Source: Sellimonas caecigallum | Lineage (GTDB): Bacteria > Bacillota > Clostridia > Lachnospirales > Lachnospiraceae | DNA length: 64,000 nt | Assembly (NCBI RefSeq): GCF_019754295.1 | Contig: NZ_VIRV01000014.1 | Span: forward strand, 1 to 64,000 | Reading direction: 5' to 3' | Shown: positions 44,180 through 52,484 of the stretch, piece by piece | Numbering within the stretch: position 1 is the stretch's first letter | Layout of the letters: each line of letters begins with the position of its first letter | Translations under genes and position numbers: made by a program | Notes under the pieces: generated by a model | Told to the model about the DNA's origin: nothing | What the model saw: only the letters and a program-made list of their open reading frames with translations | The model's database searches: none

Positions 44180-45115
44180 ATGAAGAAAAAACATTGTATT
44201 ACGGTGCTTGCAGCAGTATTGACAGTTGGGCTTATGGGAGGAATCCTTGCAGGATGCGGAAGTAGGAGACAGGTGCAGGAACCGCAGAAACAACAGAGCC
44301 AGACAAATGAAAAGAGCGGAGTTATCTGTCTTAAAGTAAATCCGGAAATTGCAGTGTCTTATGATGAAAACGGAATGGTAACAAAAGTAGAGGGAAGAAA
44401 CGATGACGGGAAGAAAGTGATTGCCCAATATGAAGGATATGAAGGAAAGGCATGCAGAGATGTCATCAGTGAACTTGTAGCGAAGATCAACGATGCCGGC
44501 TATTTCGTAGAAGAAACAGATCAGGAGAAAAAACAGATCACACTTGAAATAGAAGCCGGATCCTATCTTCCGGGAGATGATTTTCTGAAAAATATTGTGG
44601 CTGGCGTTCAGGAATATACAGCTTCCAAACAGTTGCCGAATTCAGTAGCCGTAGAAGGGGAAAGCAACTATGGATGGACAAATTACGGTGATACAGATTA
44701 TGGCCCGGATAATGACGGAGTGACAGACTATAATGATACAGATTACGGCCCGAATAATGACGGAGTGACAGACTATAATGATACAGACTACGGCCCGAAT
44801 AATGACGGAGTGACAGACTATAATGATACAGATTACGGCCCGAATAATGACGGAGTGACAGACTATAATGATACGGATTACGGCCCAAACAATGATGGTG
44901 TGACGGATTATAATGATACAGACTATGGTACAAATAGTGATGGTGTGACAGATTACAGTGCTCCGGCACAAAATCCGGCTCCGTCAACACCTGCACCATC
45001 AACTGGCGGAGATTCTGGATATGACGATGGAAATTCCGGATATGACGGCGGAAACTCCGGATATGATGATGGAAATTCCGGATATGACGGCGGAGATTCC
45101 GGATATGATGATTAA
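44180..45115 (+). CDS. Lipoprotein with RsgI-like extracytoplasmic domain and acidic tandem repeats
   Basis: Exported lipoprotein of 311 aa; lipobox LAGC puts the lipidated Cys at residue 26. Residues 46-150 match the extracytoplasmic domain of the neighbouring RsgI: VNPEI against INPEI, then GRNDDGKKVI against GRNSDGKTLI. The match includes the Asn-Pro (54-55) used by RsgI for self-cleavage. Six 15-residue repeats (about 172-261) with the pattern TDYGPNNDGVTDYND follow. A Pro-rich joint and a Gly/Asn/Ser-Tyr-Asp tail come last. The repeats resemble calcium-binding loops. It has no sigma-binding domain, so it is not itself an anti-sigma factor. It is the first gene of an operon with VTC, DUF4956 and CotH genes. 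Confidence 0.8.
   Translation: MKKKHCITVLAAVLTVGLMGGILAGCGSRRQVQEPQKQQSQTNEKSGVICLKVNPEIAVSYDENGMVTKVEGRNDDGKKVIAQYEGYEGKACRDVISELVAKINDAGYFVEETDQEKKQITLEIEAGSYLPGDDFLKNIVAGVQEYTASKQLPNSVAVEGESNYGWTNYGDTDYGPDNDGVTDYNDTDYGPNNDGVTDYNDTDYGPNNDGVTDYNDTDYGPNNDGVTDYNDTDYGPNNDGVTDYNDTDYGTNSDGVTDYSAPAQNPAPSTPAPSTGGDSGYDDGNSGYDGGNSGYDDGNSGYDGGDSGYDD
44693..44962 (+). repeat. Six tandem 45-bp coding repeats
   Basis: Six in-frame copies of a 45-bp unit (15 codons) inside the lipoprotein gene. The middle copies are almost identical at the DNA level, while the first and last have drifted. Such homogeneity suggests recent expansion or ongoing recombination, and copy number probably varies between strains. 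Confidence 0.92.
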
Positions 45116-45800
45116 AAAAACACAAAGCATATTCAGACATGAATTAAAACATGTGATTACCCCGGCAGAAGACAGGTTGCTTTCAGAACGTCTCGGCAGG
45201 CTGTTCCCCCGCGACAGCCATGCCGGGAAGAGGGGAGTATATAATGTGAACAGCCTGTATTTTGATACGCCTAACGACAAAGCTCTTGTTGAAAAAATTG
45301 CAGGGGTAAGCAGCAGGGAGAAATTTCGGTTGAGATACTACGGAGAAGATCTGACTTTTTTAAGGTTAGAAAAAAAGATAAAAAAAGGCGGGTTATGTTC
45401 AAAACGGAGCGCCAATCTCACTTATGAACAGGCGGCAAGCTTGCTTGCGGGGGAAATTGCATTTCTTCTCGAGAGCGAAGATCCTCTTTTGATTGAGCTG
45501 TACAGCAAGATGAAAGGGGAACTCCTGAGACCAAAAACGATCGTAAGATACGAAAGAGAAGCATTTACATATATGCCGGGCAACGTGCGCATCACATTAG
45601 ATCGGAAGCTTCATACAGGGCTTTACAACCTGGATTTTTTGAATACCAAAAGACGGTATATAGCTGCTGCGCCGGGCCACACTGTACTTGAAGTAAAATA
45701 TGATGCTTTTTTACCGGATATTGTAAAGATGTCGGTGCAGATGCCGGATAGAAAGACAGGGGCATACTCCAAATATGCGGTGTGCCGAAAATATGATTGA
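45108..45800 (+). CDS. VTC-domain protein (polyphosphate polymerase-like)
   Basis: Member of the VTC branch of the triphosphate tunnel metalloenzymes, about 230 aa, without membrane helices. Tunnel-type basic and acidic strands are visible: FRHELKHVI near the start, NSLYFDTP, FRLRYYG, RLEKKIKKGG, KTIVRYEREAF, RITLDRKL, and LEVKYD near the end. In yeast, VTC proteins make polyphosphate from ATP; the activity of the bacterial forms is less certain. Start ATG 45105 or 45108 overlaps the lipoprotein stop, so translation is coupled; longer in-frame extensions run through the repeat DNA and are not credible. Confidence 0.85.
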   Translation: MIKKTQSIFRHELKHVITPAEDRLLSERLGRLFPRDSHAGKRGVYNVNSLYFDTPNDKALVEKIAGVSSREKFRLRYYGEDLTFLRLEKKIKKGGLCSKRSANLTYEQAASLLAGEIAFLLESEDPLLIELYSKMKGELLRPKTIVRYEREAFTYMPGNVRITLDRKLHTGLYNLDFLNTKRRYIAAAPGHTVLEVKYDAFLPDIVKMSVQMPDRKTGAYSKYAVCRKYD

Positions 45801-45818
45801 CGAAAGGTAAATAAGAGT

Positions 45819-46490
45819 ATGACATTTCAGGATATCTTTAAATCCAGTTTTTTGGAACATGCAAACGCAGTACCGATTCTGGATATGACGTTGGCCCTTA
45901 TCCTCGCATTTGCTCTTGGGCTGTTCATTTTCTTTATATATAAAAAAAGTTACTGTGGACTGATGTATTCCGCTTCTTTTGGAGTGACGCTCATAGCGCT
46001 TACATTGATCACAACCCTTTTGATTCTGGCTGTGACAAGCAATATCGTACTTTCACTTGGTATGGTAGGTGCACTTTCAATTGTCAGATTCCGGACTGCG
46101 ATTAAGGAGCCGATGGATATCGCGTTCCTTTTTTGGAGCATTGCGGCGGGGATTGTTTTGGCGGCAGGTTTTCTGCCTCTTGCGGTATTTGGCAGCATGT
46201 TCATTGGAATTATACTTCTGGTATTTTCAGGAAGAAAAAATCTGGAGCGTCCTTATATCTTGGTAGTACATTGTCAGACAGACTCCCAGGAAAAAGAGGT
46301 GGAGCAGTATGTTAAAAGTCATGTAAAAGGACTTAAGCTGAAAAGCAAATCTGTATCGCCTGGGTGTATTGAATTAAATTATGAAGTACGTTTTAAAGAA
46401 GGGGAGTCGTCCTTCGTCAATGCAGTTGCTGAAATTGAAGGTGTGACGCAGACAGTACTTGTTTCTTACAATGGAGATTATATGGGGTAG
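45819..46490 (+). CDS. DUF4956 membrane protein
   Basis: Polytopic membrane protein of 223 aa with about four helices in residues 20-140 and a cytoplasmic ferredoxin-like C-terminal domain of about 80 residues. The motif GMVGALSIVRFRTAIKEP (about residues 76-93) is the characteristic core of the DUF4956 family, which regularly accompanies VTC-domain and CotH genes. Function unknown; a role in moving or sensing polyphosphate has been suggested by this association only. It lies 18 bases after the VTC gene. Confidence 0.85.
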   Translation: MTFQDIFKSSFLEHANAVPILDMTLALILAFALGLFIFFIYKKSYCGLMYSASFGVTLIALTLITTLLILAVTSNIVLSLGMVGALSIVRFRTAIKEPMDIAFLFWSIAAGIVLAAGFLPLAVFGSMFIGIILLVFSGRKNLERPYILVVHCQTDSQEKEVEQYVKSHVKGLKLKSKSVSPGCIELNYEVRFKEGESSFVNAVAEIEGVTQTVLVSYNGDYMG

Positions 46491-46495
46491 CAAAT

Positions 46496-47899
46496 ATGCT
46501 GAAGCATAGATATATTGATATTATCTGTATCAGTACTGCTGTTGCAGCTTGCATTCTCACAGTTTTGTTTTTGTGCGGAGAAAGGTTGGGGATACGTCCG
46601 GCAAGTTCTGTACCAGATTACGCATCGCGTCTTTTTGATAACAGCTATGTACATTTGATTGATATAAAAATCAATGATTGGGAAAGATTTCTCGAAACGG
46701 CGTCAGAGGAAGAGTATACAGAATGTGATGTAGAGATTGACGGGGAATTATTTTCTTCCATCGGATTGCGTGCCAAAGGAAACAATTCTCTTAGACTTGT
46801 AGAAGAATATGGGCTGGATCGGTATAGCCTGAAGTTGGAATTTGACCATTTTCAGGATGGCAATACATATTATGGGCTGGACAAGTTCTCGTTGGATTCG
46901 TCATATCAGGATAATAGCTATATGAAAAATTACCTGGCTTATGACATGATGGCATATATGGGAGTGCCTGCGCCTTTGTGCAGCTATACAGAAGTAACAG
47001 TGAATGGAAAAGCTTGGGGGTTGTTTTTGGTGGTGGAAGAGCCGGAAGAGGCTTTCGCCAGACGTAATTATGGGACGGATCACGGTCAGCTTTACAAGCC
47101 GGACTACCGTTCTTTGGAAGAAGAAAATCGAGATGTGGCACTGCAATATATATCAGATGATCCGGCAGATTACGATAATATTTTTCGCAATGCAAAATTC
47201 AATGTAAAAGAAGAGGATAAAAAAAGATTGATCCAGTCATTGCGGACTCTGTCAGAAGGTAAGGATCTGGAGCTGGCAGTAAATGTGGATGAAGTGTTTC
47301 GCTATTTTGTCGTGCAGGTGTTTGTTGTAAACCTGGACAGCTATCTGGGACGTACAGGACACAATTATTTTCTGTACGAAAAAGACGGACTGATCAGTAT
47401 GCTTCCCTGGGACTACAATCTTGCGTTTGCCACCTACTCTCTAGGGATGCCGAATCCAATCAATGACGCAGAGCTTTATGTCAACTATCCGATCGATACT
47501 CCCGGATCCGGAGAGATTATGATGAACCGGCCCCTATATCATAATCTTATGAAACAAGACAAATATTTTTCAAAGTATCATACTTATTTTAGTGACTTTA
47601 TCAAGGGATATTTTGAAAATGGACGTTTTGAAAAAAAGATTGCCAGTACAATAAAGATGATTGCCCCGTATGTGAAAAAAGATGCGACAGCGTTCTGCTC
47701 TTATGAGGATTTTCTAACCGGGGCAGAGACCATTGGAAAATTTTGCTTACTTCGTGCAGAAAGTGTCAGAGCACAGCTGGAAGGAAAGATTCCATCCACC
47801 ATACGAGGGCAGCAGAAAGATACGGAAAGCCGCGTAGATGCGTCGGACATCTGGCTGCCGGATATGGGAGAAATTGCGGATTTAGAGAAAGGCATGTAA
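46496..47899 (+). CDS. CotH-family kinase-like protein
   Basis: Secreted or membrane-anchored protein of 467 aa with an N-terminal hydrophobic helix (about residues 9-28). The CotH domain (about 75-380) has the expected landmarks: LRAKGNNSL, YSLKLEFDHF, GLDKFSLDSSYQDNSYMKN, the EVTVNGKAWGLFLVVEE region, and the metal-binding LPWDYNLAF with its Asp-x-Asn. CotH of Bacillus is a spore-coat kinase; extracellular homologues in vegetative cells are common in Clostridia. It starts 5 bases after the DUF4956 gene and ends the operon. Confidence 0.88.
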   Translation: MLKHRYIDIICISTAVAACILTVLFLCGERLGIRPASSVPDYASRLFDNSYVHLIDIKINDWERFLETASEEEYTECDVEIDGELFSSIGLRAKGNNSLRLVEEYGLDRYSLKLEFDHFQDGNTYYGLDKFSLDSSYQDNSYMKNYLAYDMMAYMGVPAPLCSYTEVTVNGKAWGLFLVVEEPEEAFARRNYGTDHGQLYKPDYRSLEEENRDVALQYISDDPADYDNIFRNAKFNVKEEDKKRLIQSLRTLSEGKDLELAVNVDEVFRYFVVQVFVVNLDSYLGRTGHNYFLYEKDGLISMLPWDYNLAFATYSLGMPNPINDAELYVNYPIDTPGSGEIMMNRPLYHNLMKQDKYFSKYHTYFSDFIKGYFENGRFEKKIASTIKMIAPYVKKDATAFCSYEDFLTGAETIGKFCLLRAESVRAQLEGKIPSTIRGQQKDTESRVDASDIWLPDMGEIADLEKGM

Positions 47900-48022
47900 T
47901 TTCGCCATTCAATAAAAGATAGAAATTATGACGTATTATAGTGAAAGCTATAAAAAAAGAAGACGAGATTCACAGTCAAACTGGATTCCTGATTTTCAGA
48001 AAAATGAATACTTCAACAATGC

Positions 48023-48071
48023 AAAACCTTATCGATTTTCGGGTTGATTCCGAAAACCGGTAAGGTTTTTT
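48023..48071 (+). terminator. Rho-independent terminator of the CotH operon
   Basis: Long hairpin with arms AAAACCTTATCGATTTTCGG and CCGAAAACCGGTAAGGTTTT and a 7-base loop, ending in a T run. The 312-base gap from 47900 to 48211 otherwise holds only a 39-codon ORF without a good ribosome site. Confidence 0.88.
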
Positions 48072-48154
48072 ATTGATGAATAGCTCTATCTGTCTGTCGG
48101 GTAAGCTATATTATTAAAAAGACCATTGATTAATGGGATAATGGAAATTGATAA

Positions 48155-48613
<459 letters not shown>

Positions 48614-48630
48614 GAATCAATAAAGCTGCC

Positions 48631-48659
48631 TTGACACGTGTTTTGATATTTGCTAGTAT
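48631..48659 (+). promoter_or_regulatory. Probable promoter for the metallophosphoesterase gene
   Basis: Consensus TTGACA (48631-48636), 17-base spacer, TAGTAT (48654-48659). A better -10 sequence (TATAAT, 48657-48662) lies at a 20-base spacing. It is 50 bases before the start codon. Confidence 0.6.
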
Positions 48660-48710
48660 AATCTCGATTTGGGAAAAAGTTTCTTTAATAAAACAGGAAG
48701 AAAGGGTTTT

Positions 48711-49601
48711 ATGAAAAGAAATCATGGGAAAAAATCAAGACATATTCTAATGATAATCATTCTTTTGCTTGTATGCATCGCAGCATATATCGGCATCGAT
48801 ATATGGAAATCTTCAAATGCACTTATTGTAAGAAAATACGCGGTTTCTTTGGAAAACTGTAAAACTGCAATCAGAGCTGTCGTCATTTCAGACCTTCATA
48901 ATCATTCATTTGGCGCTCAAAATAAGAAATTGGTGGAAATGATATCACAACAGAATCCGGACTTGATACTGATGGCCGGAGATATGCTAAACGAGGATTC
49001 CAAATCTTCAGAAGTCCCGGTTGCCCTTGTGCGGGAACTGGCACAGATAGCTCCAGTGTTTTATGGACTGGGCAACCACGAAATCGCGTATATGGAAGAC
49101 GCCCCTGTGGATTTGTCTGAGGAGCTGACACAGGCCGGTGCAATTGTACTTGACAAAAAATTTGTGGATGTGAAAATACAGGGAGAAAACATACGGATTG
49201 GTGGCCTGTATGACTATGCATTTGGAAACAATGGGGACAATGACGCCATGGCAGCGCCGCAGGATATCAAAGATTTTCTGACAGAGTTTGGGCAGACAGA
49301 GGATGTGAAGATCATGATTTCCCATCGCCCGGACAGCTTTATTTTCGGGGATGCAAGCACTGTGTGGGATGTGGATCTGGTTGTGAGCGGCCATAATCAT
49401 GGCGGACAGATTGTCATTCCGTTTTTGGGAGGACTCTACGGCGGCGATCAAGGGTGGTTTCCTGAATATATCCATGGAATTTATGAAAAAGATCAGCTGC
49501 AGCTTTTTGTGACAAGCGGTCTCGGAAGCGAAAAACAGATTCTTCCAAGAATGAACAATCGTCCCGAAGTGGCTTTGTTGGAGATAAAGCCGGAAAAATA
49601 G
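48711..49601 (+). CDS. Membrane-anchored metallophosphoesterase (YaeI-like calcineurin superfamily)
   Basis: Binuclear metal phosphoesterase of about 296 aa with one N-terminal membrane helix (about residues 13-32), so the catalytic domain is outside. The five family motifs are visible: ISDLHNH, AGDMLNED, GLGNHE, MISHRPD and VSGHNHGGQ. The best relatives are YaeI/YkuE-type proteins, some of which act on lipid-linked phosphates. ATG 48711 has AGGAAGAAAGGG before it. It has its own promoter and is followed 33 bases later by the RiPP cluster with no obvious terminator between. Confidence 0.9.
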   Translation: MKRNHGKKSRHILMIIILLLVCIAAYIGIDIWKSSNALIVRKYAVSLENCKTAIRAVVISDLHNHSFGAQNKKLVEMISQQNPDLILMAGDMLNEDSKSSEVPVALVRELAQIAPVFYGLGNHEIAYMEDAPVDLSEELTQAGAIVLDKKFVDVKIQGENIRIGGLYDYAFGNNGDNDAMAAPQDIKDFLTEFGQTEDVKIMISHRPDSFIFGDASTVWDVDLVVSGHNHGGQIVIPFLGGLYGGDQGWFPEYIHGIYEKDQLQLFVTSGLGSEKQILPRMNNRPEVALLEIKPEK

Positions 49602-49634
49602 ACAAGAATCAAAAGAGAAGAGTGGGGATACAAG

Positions 49635-49910
49635 ATGAAGATAAGAGAAAATCTTATGCTGTGCCGGCTGGGAGAAGAATTCGTGATTGTTTTTGCAGAT
49701 AAAAAAGGCGACAGTCCTCGTGATCCTATAGTGCTGAATCAGATGGAATCAGTGTTTTGGAAAATGTTCCGAAAAGGAATGACGCCAGACGCAATCAGGC
49801 GGCAGATCCAGGAGGAGTACGATGTGGAACCGGATGTTTTGGAGGCAGACTGGGAGGAATTCCTGGAAAAATTAAGGGCAAACAAAATGCTGGATGAAAT
49901 AGACTCATAA
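49635..49910 (+). CDS. PqqD-like RiPP recognition element protein (first copy)
   Basis: Stand-alone PqqD-fold protein of 91 aa, the type that binds a RiPP leader peptide and presents the precursor to its modification enzyme. Two beta strands, a hairpin with VLNQMESVFWKMF (about residues 33-45) and three helices match the family, including the DAIRRQIQEEYDV segment. It opens the cluster and lies 27 bases before the regulator. It differs clearly from the second copy at 53877. Confidence 0.82.
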   Translation: MKIRENLMLCRLGEEFVIVFADKKGDSPRDPIVLNQMESVFWKMFRKGMTPDAIRRQIQEEYDVEPDVLEADWEEFLEKLRANKMLDEIDS

Positions 49911-49937
49911 GTTGTTTGGCACGGGAGGAATCGCAGT

Positions 49938-52289
49938 ATGGGGTTAAATGATACAGTGAGAGTAGACAAAACTGGGCCGGTTGAGGAGATGATCGAACGT
50001 TCGGCTGTAATTTGCCTGTATGGAATATCAGGTATCGGAAAGAAAACATTAGTACGGATGATGCTGGAAAAACATTCCGAAGTGTATCCGCTCATTTGTT
50101 CCATGGAAGACTTGTCTCCGGTTCCGCGGGAGGAGAGGCAGGGAAAAGCATGTACATGGTACCTTGTAAGGCCTCTGGAGGAACGTCCGTATCCGGGGCT
50201 AAATGAAAAATTCTGGGATTTTTTGCGGAAAGTGCCTCGGGAAGACAAAGTTATCCTGGCGACAGGAGGGAAGCTGCCGGAGGAGCTGCTTGAATTTTTC
50301 TGGAACGGAGTGATGGATATTGTCTATCCAAATACATTCTGGTTTACGAGAACAGAGACATATCGCTATATCAAAGCACAGAAAAGCAGGCTGGACTGCG
50401 AGCAGGCCTACCGCTTTACCGGAGGGTGGGCAGGATGCCTTGCCCTGATGGTAAGGATATTGCGGCAGTATCCGGACAGATGGTCAACAAAGGAACTTTG
50501 GAGCCGATATGAAATCCGGCAGTATATCCGGAAGCAAATTCTGGATCGTCTCCCGGAAGACGAGAAAAAGCTGCTGCAGGAGAGGGCCGCTTTTCCGAGA
50601 CTGGATCGTGAGCTTGTAAGTCTTCTATGGGAGGATGCACAGGAAGAGCTGGAGGAGAATCTGTTTGTCCGGGGGATCATGGTTTTTGTTCCGGAACAGA
50701 AGTACTGGTACATTCAGCCCATCATCCGCCTGGAAATTCCTGCCGTCATTGATGAAAAGAGATGCCAAAAGGCAATCTGGTGGTATGAAAAGAAAGGATA
50801 TGCTGCGGAGGCCATAGAATGCTGCCTGAGGATGAAAGATCAGGCCAGACTGAGGGAATGCCTGATACGAAATTTCACAAAGGTTCCCTTTTTGCCATAT
50901 TTGCCGAAGCTCGATGTGGGCAGACCGGATACTCCGGAATTATTTTATATTCGGTGGATGGAAGTATTCTTTCGCCAGGATACCGCGGAGATGCGAAAAT
51001 GGTATAAAAGAGCAGAAGCATGTCTGAAGTGGGCGGAAAGAACGGGCAGACAGCGGGAGATGTGGAAAGAAGTATTTTTCAACATCGCATACACCAACCC
51101 GGAGATTTCTATGGATGAATGGATGGGTTTACTGGAAAAGCTGATAGATCCGGGAAAGCCGATCCGCCTCTACGATATGCCAGGGGAAGCAGTCTCTTGG
51201 CTTAGTGGTCTTAGAGATCTCTCTGAATTGTTCTCCAAATCGAAAGAGCAGGAATCCCATTACAGAAAAGTGTGGTTTGCTTGCCTTTCAGAGGAAAATA
51301 GGCTCGGATACGAAATCGCCCGCACAGAATACTTGTATCAGACAGATCAGATCGCAAGGGAACCTGAAAGAGCGCTGAACCTTCTGCCTTTACAGTCTTC
51401 CTGGAAGATTCGTGTAGGCATCCTCTTTTTGATGTATCTCTTTGTGGAGGGATCCAGGGAAAAAGGCATCATCTCAGAAAAAATGGGACCATTGCTGGAA
51501 TCTCTGAAACACGAGGAGGATGAAATCTGCCGCTACAACTCCATGTCATTGTACTATCTGGCAGAAGCCCGGGCAGGAGAAAAGGAACATCTTGTTCGCT
51601 GGTTTCGGGATACCGGCGGAGAGATTGTAAATAAAGCAGGAAAAACAAAACTGCATCTGATGGCTGCCGTCAAAGTGCATCTCTTTCTGGGAAACTATGA
51701 TGCGGCAAGAAAGGCGTTGGACTTATTTTTGCCTTATGTGGAAAAAAACAAGATATGGAAGTACTGGGCGGAAGCTCTCTTTCAAAGGGCGCTCGTTGAA
51801 AAAGAACTAGGAAGCGACACGGCAGCTATGCGGTACCTTGCCGAGTCCTTTCGGATCGCGGAGCCATTCCGATATGTCTATATTTATATCGGATATGGAA
51901 AGAAAGGAGAAAAGCTTCTTTGTGACTACAGGGAATGGGTGGAGGCTGGAACAGTCACTGTGCAGAAAAGAAAAAAGAAGTATTACTACCGCAACGTCAA
52001 GACGATGCCGCTCCTTGACTGGCTGGACTTTATTATAAGAAAAGCAGGGAAAAATCAAGGGAAATATCTCGAGGAGCGCATGGGCGGAAAGCGGCAGGAA
52101 GTTCTGACGGAAACAGAGAAACTCATTTTTCAATACCTGGATCGCGGATACAGCAATTCTGAAATCGCGGAAAAGATGAATGTAAAGATTACGACAGTAA
52201 AGAGCCATATTTATAATATCTACAAAAAACTAGGGGTGTCCACCAGAGCACAGGCTTTGAGCATTGGAAAGGAACGGGAAATATATTAA
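49938..52289 (+). CDS. MalT-like LuxR-family regulator (STAND-type ATPase)
   Basis: Large transcriptional regulator of 783 aa. An N-terminal NTPase domain has a Walker A GISGIGKKT at about residues 31-39. A winged-helix-like region (about 190-280) is followed by a long helical TPR-like region (about 290-650). A C-terminal LuxR helix-turn-helix (about 715-775) holds LTETEKLIFQYLDRGYSNSE and TTVKSHIYNIYKKLGV. This matches the MalT/STAND layout, in which an inducer and ATP trigger oligomerisation. Standing between the two PqqD genes, it is the likely pathway regulator; its signal is unknown. A terminator directly follows. Confidence 0.88.
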   Translation: MGLNDTVRVDKTGPVEEMIERSAVICLYGISGIGKKTLVRMMLEKHSEVYPLICSMEDLSPVPREERQGKACTWYLVRPLEERPYPGLNEKFWDFLRKVPREDKVILATGGKLPEELLEFFWNGVMDIVYPNTFWFTRTETYRYIKAQKSRLDCEQAYRFTGGWAGCLALMVRILRQYPDRWSTKELWSRYEIRQYIRKQILDRLPEDEKKLLQERAAFPRLDRELVSLLWEDAQEELEENLFVRGIMVFVPEQKYWYIQPIIRLEIPAVIDEKRCQKAIWWYEKKGYAAEAIECCLRMKDQARLRECLIRNFTKVPFLPYLPKLDVGRPDTPELFYIRWMEVFFRQDTAEMRKWYKRAEACLKWAERTGRQREMWKEVFFNIAYTNPEISMDEWMGLLEKLIDPGKPIRLYDMPGEAVSWLSGLRDLSELFSKSKEQESHYRKVWFACLSEENRLGYEIARTEYLYQTDQIAREPERALNLLPLQSSWKIRVGILFLMYLFVEGSREKGIISEKMGPLLESLKHEEDEICRYNSMSLYYLAEARAGEKEHLVRWFRDTGGEIVNKAGKTKLHLMAAVKVHLFLGNYDAARKALDLFLPYVEKNKIWKYWAEALFQRALVEKELGSDTAAMRYLAESFRIAEPFRYVYIYIGYGKKGEKLLCDYREWVEAGTVTVQKRKKKYYYRNVKTMPLLDWLDFIIRKAGKNQGKYLEERMGGKRQEVLTETEKLIFQYLDRGYSNSEIAEKMNVKITTVKSHIYNIYKKLGVSTRAQALSIGKEREIY

Positions 52290-52296
52290 AAATTAT

Positions 52297-52340
52297 GAGA
52301 GATTTCTCATACTTAAGTATGAGGAGCCTCTCTTTTTTTT
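52297..52340 (+). terminator. Rho-independent terminator after the LuxR regulator
   Basis: Hairpin arms GAGAG-CTCATACTTAAG and CTTAAGTATGAG-CTCTC overlap at a self-complementary centre, followed by eight T residues, 8 bases after the stop codon. Confidence 0.85.
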
Positions 52341-52484
52341 GCGCTAAAATTTTCTATATTTCAGGAAGTCGGAGGCAAAGCAATGAAACTCCGGCTTCGA
52401 TTTATTTCTGGATGTTTTTGGAAAATATTTCCACAACAGATAAAAACAAGGCAGAACAAGAAAGACGGAAAAGAGTGGTGCAAT

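Noticed and set aside
44538-45140. Minus-strand open frame with His/Tyr-rich repeats
   Set aside because: Its repeats are only the complement of the lipoprotein's tandem repeats; no ribosome site and no family.
47928-48047. A 39-codon plus-strand ORF with a basic N-terminus after CotH
   Set aside because: Weak ribosome site, and its end runs into the terminator hairpin at 48023-48071; no match to any family I know.
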